From NCBI GenBank assembly GCA_005793345.1, contig SXSU01000105.1, forward strand, positions 1-41,334: DNA of 41,334 nt, written 5' to 3'. The notes beneath the pieces are model-generated. The model was not told where the DNA came from, ran no database searches, and saw only the letters and a program-made list of their open reading frames with translations. The DNA is from Bdellovibrionales bacterium (lineage in GTDB: Bacteria; Bdellovibrionota; Bdellovibrionia; Bdellovibrionales; Bdellovibrionaceae). A program made the translations under genes and the position numbers. This document shows positions 35,850 through 41,334 of this stretch, one piece after another (position 1 is the stretch's first letter; each line of letters starts with the position of its first letter).

Positions 35850-36959
35850 TTATATTTTTTGTATGAAGATATTTTTCCGAGGAGCTTGGCCATGTTCTTT
35901 TGTTATATAACCCAAGCGAAAAGCCATGGTTGGTAATTTTAAATCAATATTATATTTTTTTAAAAATAAGTCCGTAGTATTTTCTACAGACTTAGCTTGT
36001 TCAGAAGTAAACTTCACTTGTTCAATTTGAGTCCAATATCCTAGAGCGACAAGGGGAGTTCCTAAGGGTTGAAACCCAATTCCTTTTTTATTAATTTGTA
36101 ACCAAAGATTTTGAAAAGTATAGCCAAGCATAAGGATATCAGCTGCGGAATTCGAGCGAGCTTGCAATATAAATATTTTATCGCAGTGATTACTAAATCC
36201 CACCAAAGATTTCTGTAAAATCAGGGGATATAAATATTTTATCAGAATATTTTGCAACCAAGGTGATTTGTTTAGTTTTTTAAAGAAAAATTGATCGAAC
36301 GTATTTAGGCCTAATTGATCAACAGGAATTTTAGTTTGGCTCGCAGGATGATTAGGATATTTGTATTCTATTTCAAAAAGCAAACCTTTTAAATAATCAA
36401 GATTTGACCAACGTATTTTTTCTAAGGGAATTATATTAGCTACAAATTCTTTTTTTTCATTATTTTGAAATACTTTATAATGAATTGAATCTGTGGTTTC
36501 GCAGATTTTTTTTAACTCTTCAAAATCATTTTGAGGTATTGGTTTTTGTGAAAATCTATTTCTATTTGTTCGTCTATTCAAAAAATCATCTCGATGATAA
36601 TTAGAATTTTCTTGTAAACTTTTTCCTGGATTTAACTTAAAAAATAAACTTAATTTTGATGTCCAGTAATTTGTACCGAAAAAAATTTCCTCATGTGTGT
36701 ATTCGTAAAGATATTCCTTAGCAATTTCAATTAAATTAAGTTTTAAACACCCTATGGAAAGCCATGCGGCAGCTCCATGTGCGTCAAGGGGAGAGTGAAT
36801 AAGTTTATAGTCCTTATCAATTGATAGTTCTAATCGAACAGTGTTTGGGTTGCTTTCTATTGTTTCATATTGTATTAACCACGGTTGTGCATTACCACCA
36901 GAGGGGGCCCATTTAGCAACATTTAACCATTCTTGTAGCATTAAATCTAATTTGTTCAT
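35850..36959 (-). CDS. Acg-type nitroreductase-family protein
   Basis: 369 aa, soluble. The N-terminal WAPSGGNAQPW (about residues 17-27) is the FMN-binding signature of nitroreductases, and FLNRRTNRNRFSQKPIP (near 125-141) matches the second half-domain of the duplicated, Acg/Rv3131-like group. The C-terminal ARSNSAADILMLGYTFQNL and IGFQPLGTPLVALGY are also typical. Substrate unknown; in this group some members bind FMN and sequester it rather than reduce substrates. Divergent from the TIGR02147-like gene, which lies 212 bp away. Confidence 0.82.
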   Translation of the reverse strand: MNKLDLMLQEWLNVAKWAPSGGNAQPWLIQYETIESNPNTVRLELSIDKDYKLIHSPLDAHGAAAWLSIGCLKLNLIEIAKEYLYEYTHEEIFFGTNYWTSKLSLFFKLNPGKSLQENSNYHRDDFLNRRTNRNRFSQKPIPQNDFEELKKICETTDSIHYKVFQNNEKKEFVANIIPLEKIRWSNLDYLKGLLFEIEYKYPNHPASQTKIPVDQLGLNTFDQFFFKKLNKSPWLQNILIKYLYPLILQKSLVGFSNHCDKIFILQARSNSAADILMLGYTFQNLWLQINKKGIGFQPLGTPLVALGYWTQIEQVKFTSEQAKSVENTTDLFLKKYNIDLKLPTMAFRLGYITKEHGQAPRKNIFIQKI

Positions 36960-37171
36960 CGTGATTTATTAAATCTTTTTGTTATTTTGAAAGGTATCTA
37001 TGTTTCTATATTATAATAAAAAAATGCAAAAATAGAAACTGTAACATAAGTTTTGTTTGCGCTGAGATAGCATCAGACTTAAATATAAAATTGTATATAA
37101 ATTTTAAAGGATTAATTTTTTGAAAAAAGTGAGTTGCGATTAATTTTATTTTTCAGTTTGGAAATATTAAT

Positions 37172-38182
37172 ATGATTAATAATAAAATAGTAAGTAATGT
37201 AAATTATCAATTGATAGCATGTGAAATATTAAGAGTTATACGTGGAAAGACTTCACAACGCACTTTCAGTAATAAACTTGGTTATTCTTTTAACCAAGTG
37301 GGAAAATGGGAAAGCGGTGTAACTCAAATTAAATGGGATGATTTTTTGAAAATAGCAAATTTTAAAAATCTTGCTATTGAAGATGCTTTTAGTAAATTAT
37401 TTTTTTTATCCTTAAATGAACAAAAATTTTCTGCTCGAAGCAGTATTTTAGTATTAGAAAAATCCATAGTATTAAGTAAAAATAAAGATTTTAGTGAGGC
37501 ACGTTTAGTGAAAAAATGGATTCGAGGTGATTCTATTCCTCATTTTTCAAGTGTTTTAAACGCCCTTGATTTAATGCCATCAATGCTAATGGGTTTTTTA
37601 TCCTTTTTTATAGATTGCTCAAAAATTCCATCTTTACAAAAACATTATCAAGAATTTATGCTACGATTAGATTTTGTTTTAAATGATCCTGTATGTGTAT
37701 ATGTCAATGCAGCTTTACAATTGCGTTCATACCAAAATTTGAAAATTCATAGTGATCAATTTATTGCAGAGCATGCAGCTTGTTCAATAAAACATGCAAA
37801 AAAATTAGTTTTGCAGATGAATAAACACGAAATAATAAAGTGGGATGGAACAAAATATTTACCCTGCCCTTTTGATTTTAGTTTTTCTGCATTACCTTTA
37901 GTAAAATTAAGATCTTTAACCAAGTTTACCACTCAATTTGCTGCGGATTTGTATCCCTTGATTCCATATAAATCTGATATAATAAAAGCTCCAAATACTT
38001 CAATCTCATCGGTAAGAGTGGTTGCAATGTCGCAATCTGCTTCACGAAAAATTCGCGAGTTAATTAGTACTTTTCACCATGAAGTCAGTATAATTGTAAA
38101 AGAAGATCGTCTACCTAAAGATAATGTGCAAGTAATGTTAATCCATAGCTTTGCTTCAAATATTAAACACAGTGGAAAATAA
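37172..38182 (+). CDS. TIGR02147/DUF4423-type regulatory protein with HTH N-terminus
   Basis: 336 aa, soluble. The N-terminal ~60 residues (ILRVIRGKTSQRTFSNKLGY, then SFNQVGKWESG) look like an XRE-type helix-turn-helix. The rest follows the TIGR02147 pattern known mainly from Bdellovibrio- and Fibrobacter-type genomes: a middle region (ACSIKHAKKLVLQMNKHEII) resembling a winged helix, and a C-terminal VRVVAMSQSASRKIRELIST with an ELI..FHHEVS stretch. Probably a DNA-binding regulator; target unknown. It supports the Bdellovibrionota assignment. No strong ribosome site is seen upstream of the ATG. Confidence 0.75.
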   Translation: MINNKIVSNVNYQLIACEILRVIRGKTSQRTFSNKLGYSFNQVGKWESGVTQIKWDDFLKIANFKNLAIEDAFSKLFFLSLNEQKFSARSSILVLEKSIVLSKNKDFSEARLVKKWIRGDSIPHFSSVLNALDLMPSMLMGFLSFFIDCSKIPSLQKHYQEFMLRLDFVLNDPVCVYVNAALQLRSYQNLKIHSDQFIAEHAACSIKHAKKLVLQMNKHEIIKWDGTKYLPCPFDFSFSALPLVKLRSLTKFTTQFAADLYPLIPYKSDIIKAPNTSISSVRVVAMSQSASRKIRELISTFHHEVSIIVKEDRLPKDNVQVMLIHSFASNIKHSGK

Positions 38183-38198
38183 ATGTTTGTATTATTTT

Positions 38199-38246
38199 TG
38201 ATTGTATCGTGATTATGTGAGACATAATCATGAAACGTAATTTTTT
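38199..38246. repeat. Palindromic intergenic repeat, copy C (right half)
   Basis: TTGATTGTATCGTGATTATG and what follows align with the right half of copy A. The core TGATTATGT-GAG-ACATAATCA is a perfect 9-bp stem, followed by T8 eleven bases later on the plus strand. It lies 17 bp after the TIGR02147-like stop and just before the convergent GLUG gene, so it may help terminate plus-strand transcription. Confidence 0.65.
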
Positions 38247-41200
38247 TTAAGGTGGTGGATTTTGTATTAAAGATGGATAACCAGAATTTATAGCGCTTTC
38301 TAATTTCCAAATGTTAGTGAAATTCCAATTAGAACTAGAATATGTATCTAATGATTTGAGATTTAAACTGGATTGACCAGAAATCTTTGAATTATCTGCT
38401 ATAGAACCAGTACCGATATCAAAAAGAGTTGAGTTTAGGGTGTTGTCCCACAAATTATTATTAAGAATCCAAGTTGATGTATTATTAAGTCCTATAAATC
38501 CTCCTAAGTTTAAACCAGTTAAATTCGTAATTTTTCCACCAAAATAGTTATTATTTAAATTAACATCAGATAATGAAAAAAGTGTACCAATGATTCCACC
38601 AGTATTATCACCATTTGAAATTATATTTGCTAATGAATAATTATTACTAATTTTTATTGTTGCCGAGGTTACAATGGAGCCTATAAGTCCCCCTGTGTTT
38701 TGGGTTCCTCCACTAATAGTTCCAACAGATACAAAACTTTGTTCTACAATACTATTATTAAACTCGGGGAAAACAATATTATCTTTAACAACTCCAATTA
38801 AACCACCTGTATTTGATCCTGTTGTTGTTATGATACTTGTAGAGAGTAAATCTCCAACAGAAGATAAAGTTAACTTAGAATTTACCATTACACCAAAAAT
38901 TCCACCAGTGTTTGAATTACCATTAATCTTTGAGTTTGATGTTATGTGCAGATTCTGTGAATTGGAATTTATAAATTGCCCAGCAATTCCGCCCGTATTG
39001 GTACCAGTTGAGTTTATAATACCAGAGAAAGTTGCACCAGTAGAAACTGTTTCCTCAAAAAAATTATTAAAATAATAATCACCTAAATAACCAAAAAGTC
39101 CACCAGTGTTTACCAATCCAGTTATTGTTCCAATGTTTTTTACATTTTGAAAATTAAATGCAATTGAACACAATCCACCTGTAGAATTATTTCCAATTAC
39201 TTCTCCTTCAAATTGAGAATCTTTTATATAAAAACATTTTGAGGCAATGCCTCCACTAGTATCATTAGCTTGAATTGTTCCATGAGTAACATTAATATTG
39301 TCTAAATTTAAGTATCCAAACCCACCCCCAATAGTTCCGACATAATCTCCACCAACTATTTTTATTTTGTCTAGGGCTAAATTTTTTAATGTTCCAATAA
39401 AATAAACTTCATTACTTAAAGATTTTATAGGCCTTACTCTAATGCCTACGTAACTCATTTGGGGAGCTCCTCCAATAATTCCAAGATAATCAGTGGCCGG
39501 TGAGTTTATATTTAAATTAGACATTGTTTTATTATCTCCATCTAAAGAACCTAAAAACAAACCTAATGGAGTAAATGTTGAACTTATTTGTGTAAAATCG
39601 ATATTGTTTTTTATTTTATATTTTTGTTTTAATAAAAAACTATTTTGTGAAATTATATTAAAATCATCGGGATGATCAATAATAAATGGATCAATATCAG
39701 TACCACTGCCTTGATTGACACCTAATAGATTATGAATCTGAGGATTGTATCCATGCCATAACAAATCTGGCATCGTATCTGTTTGAGGTTGAATCCAGTA
39801 ATCATTTGGAGTTGTGTAATCAGAAGTATCGGACACATTTGCAAATGACCAATAATTATCATTACCACTTAATGTGTAAACTGTTGTAGGATTTTTTAAT
39901 TCTACTGAAGTTTTTCCATAGTTTTGATATCCAATAGTATTACAATCTGTAGTAAGATATCCTCCACAAAAATTATTTTCGCTACTTTGATCTATATCCC
40001 AAAAAGTAGAGGTTGCAAAAACAGATCCACTAGTATTAATTCCAACAATTCCACCATGAAAAGTTTGAGCATTAATAATTTTACCATAGGAAAGAGAGTA
40101 ATTTAACATTGTAGTACTTGAACATTCTCCTACTAGTCCTCCAACTCGACTAACAGTTCCCAAATTGTTATTTGAAATGGTGCCGTTAAAAATCGACAAC
40201 CAAATATTTCCATGCCATGAAAAGCCTAGAAACCCTCCAACATTAGTATTCCCTTTTATAAAACCTGAACTAATAGTATTTTCAACTCGACAACGCGAGC
40301 AATAACCTATAATTCCACCAACATAGTTCGTTCCTGTAACCGTACCACTAGATATTGAATTTTCAATTTCAATTTCTAAACCTAAAAAATGCTTACCTAC
40401 AATCCCACCTGCATAGTTACCACCATTTATATTTCCATTTATTGTTGCGCTTGAAATTACAGTAAATGAACTATTGTCTCCAATCACCCCACCAAAATAA
40501 TTACCACTATAAGGAATAATAGAATTTAAAGATCCATTAAAGTAAATTGAGTAAAATATATTAGTAGTACTCATACCATTATGGTCGTCTAAAGAATAAC
40601 CAACTAGACCTCCACACACACTATCACAAATGACAGTTGGTGAAGCTGTAATTTTAATAAAATTATTTTGTGATGAAACAGATGTTGATATATTTTCTAA
40701 TTCACCAACTAAGCCCCCAATGCTGGTACCAGAGCTTTCAACTTTAACTGTTGGACTAATATTTATATTAATAAAAGTAATTTGTTTTGCGTATCCAACA
40801 AGGCCCCCAATTGTTGTACCTGTGCCAACTAAATTAATATTTTCTAAAGAGATATTTTCAATTCGAGAAAAACTTGTTGCTTGACCAGCAATAATTCCAA
40901 TTCTTGAACCCGAACCAAATTGAAAATTTATATTTTCTATTTTAAGTTGATAAATACTAGCATGATTTAATACTCCAAACAGCCCAAAGTCAGATTGGTT
41001 TAAATCATTAGTCCAATTTAAATTTTTAATAGTATGATTATTACCATTAAAAAAACCTTTAAAAGGATTTGTACTTGTTCCAATCGGTTCGTAATTTTGT
41101 ATGGAACTCATATCTAAATCAGCTTCTAATTTAAAATAATTATCCAAAAAAATTACTGAACTGGGTTTGCTTAATTCCTTAAATTGTAGTGGGGAGCAAA

Positions 41201-41334
41201 TAATATAAGGATCAATATCAGATCCTGAACCTCTAAAATCAATTTGCGAAATGTTTTGTAAATCAGAACAAGAGAAAATAGTTGAGACAGAAATTTCATC
41301 GCTACTTTTAATAATTCCATCTGCATAGTGAGCA
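38247..41334 (-). CDS. Large GLUG-repeat surface/adhesin-like protein (N-terminus outside window)
   Basis: At least 1028 residues; the frame stays open to the right edge, so the TTG at 41147 is not the true start. Dozens of GLUG-type repeats of ~25-30 residues are visible (IGGLVGYAKQ, YVGGIIGYCSRC, NTGGLIGVVKDN, NLGGFIGLNN), forming a beta-helix-like chain. Two modules each begin with a header: GSGSDIDPYIICS... near 41190-41230 and GSGTDIDPFIIDHPDDF near 39670-39710, followed by a 'PIG/PLG ... F.G....GN..TI.NL' unit. GLUG proteins are typically surface-exposed or secreted. The C-terminus ends SGYPSLIQNPPP with no sorting signal that I recognise. Convergent with the TIGR02147-like gene. Confidence 0.88.
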   Translation of the reverse strand, partial: AHYADGIIKSSDEISVSTIFSCSDLQNISQIDFRGSGSDIDPYIICSPLQFKELSKPSSVIFLDNYFKLEADLDMSSIQNYEPIGTSTNPFKGFFNGNNHTIKNLNWTNDLNQSDFGLFGVLNHASIYQLKIENINFQFGSGSRIGIIAGQATSFSRIENISLENINLVGTGTTIGGLVGYAKQITFININISPTVKVESSGTSIGGLVGELENISTSVSSQNNFIKITASPTVICDSVCGGLVGYSLDDHNGMSTTNIFYSIYFNGSLNSIIPYSGNYFGGVIGDNSSFTVISSATINGNINGGNYAGGIVGKHFLGLEIEIENSISSGTVTGTNYVGGIIGYCSRCRVENTISSGFIKGNTNVGGFLGFSWHGNIWLSIFNGTISNNNLGTVSRVGGLVGECSSTTMLNYSLSYGKIINAQTFHGGIVGINTSGSVFATSTFWDIDQSSENNFCGGYLTTDCNTIGYQNYGKTSVELKNPTTVYTLSGNDNYWSFANVSDTSDYTTPNDYWIQPQTDTMPDLLWHGYNPQIHNLLGVNQGSGTDIDPFIIDHPDDFNIISQNSFLLKQKYKIKNNIDFTQISSTFTPLGLFLGSLDGDNKTMSNLNINSPATDYLGIIGGAPQMSYVGIRVRPIKSLSNEVYFIGTLKNLALDKIKIVGGDYVGTIGGGFGYLNLDNINVTHGTIQANDTSGGIASKCFYIKDSQFEGEVIGNNSTGGLCSIAFNFQNVKNIGTITGLVNTGGLFGYLGDYYFNNFFEETVSTGATFSGIINSTGTNTGGIAGQFINSNSQNLHITSNSKINGNSNTGGIFGVMVNSKLTLSSVGDLLSTSIITTTGSNTGGLIGVVKDNIVFPEFNNSIVEQSFVSVGTISGGTQNTGGLIGSIVTSATIKISNNYSLANIISNGDNTGGIIGTLFSLSDVNLNNNYFGGKITNLTGLNLGGFIGLNNTSTWILNNNLWDNTLNSTLFDIGTGSIADNSKISGQSSLNLKSLDTYSSSNWNFTNIWKLESAINSGYPSLIQNPPP

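Noticed and set aside
38674..40884. Several plus-strand frames of 60-133 aa within the GLUG gene, and the regular spacing of short repeats resembling a CRISPR array
   Set aside because: They are shadows of the repeated Gly-rich coding sequence; repeat units are imperfect and codon-phased, with no unique spacers.
41147..41147. TTG at 41147 as start of the GLUG protein
   Set aside because: The frame continues open to the window edge with a further 62 residues that include a module header, so the start lies outside.

Overview
The window is AT-rich bacterial DNA. It looks like a Gram-negative member of Bdellovibrionota or a related lineage. It holds a Tol system (TolQ, TolR, a TonB/TolA-type protein, TolB), a lipoprotein, many signal-peptide proteins, and a transcription-factor-like protein of the TIGR02147/DUF4423 type common in Bdellovibrio-like genomes. 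The taxon is inferred from gene content only; no rRNA or tRNA gene is visible.

Left part (1-5.7 kb): the start of alaS lies downstream of recX on the minus strand. Two decayed genes follow, one of unknown family and one LysR regulator broken across three frames. Next come a small exported protein and an overlapping pair made of an exported HExxH protein and a J-domain protein with an N-terminal signal-like segment. A truncated Fic-type fragment abuts hrpB.

5.7-12.7 kb: a minus-strand run of M23 peptidase, RsmI-like methylase and HrpB helicase. A plus-strand pair follows: a soluble unknown protein and a 66-aa Flp-type prepilin-like protein. Then come two tandem ~414-bp repeats (period 511 bp). 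Each encodes a 48-aa hydrophobic, cationic peptide behind a strong Shine-Dalgarno sequence that is buried in a perfect 10-bp hairpin. This resembles duplicated type I toxin loci and is the most notable item in the window.

12.7-19.7 kb: three minus-strand genes for exported proteins (769, 1291 and 209 aa) of no recognised family, probably one operon ended by a strong terminator.

19.9-27.8 kb: a tight PAP2 phosphatase / SDR epimerase / GT51 transglycosylase operon (cell envelope), a CapK/PaaK-like adenylate-forming enzyme, an exported patatin-like protein with an altered dyad, a convergent subtilase, and a membrane-anchored degenerate GDPD-like protein.

27.9-38.2 kb: tolQ-tolR-tolA-like-tolB, an acyltransferase-PilZ fusion with intact c-di-GMP motifs, a HAMP-like membrane protein, a lipoprotein polysaccharide deacetylase, an Acg-type nitroreductase and the TIGR02147-like protein. 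Four related ~50-68 bp palindromes sit at or just after stop codons here.

Right edge: a very large GLUG-repeat surface protein whose N-terminus lies beyond the window.
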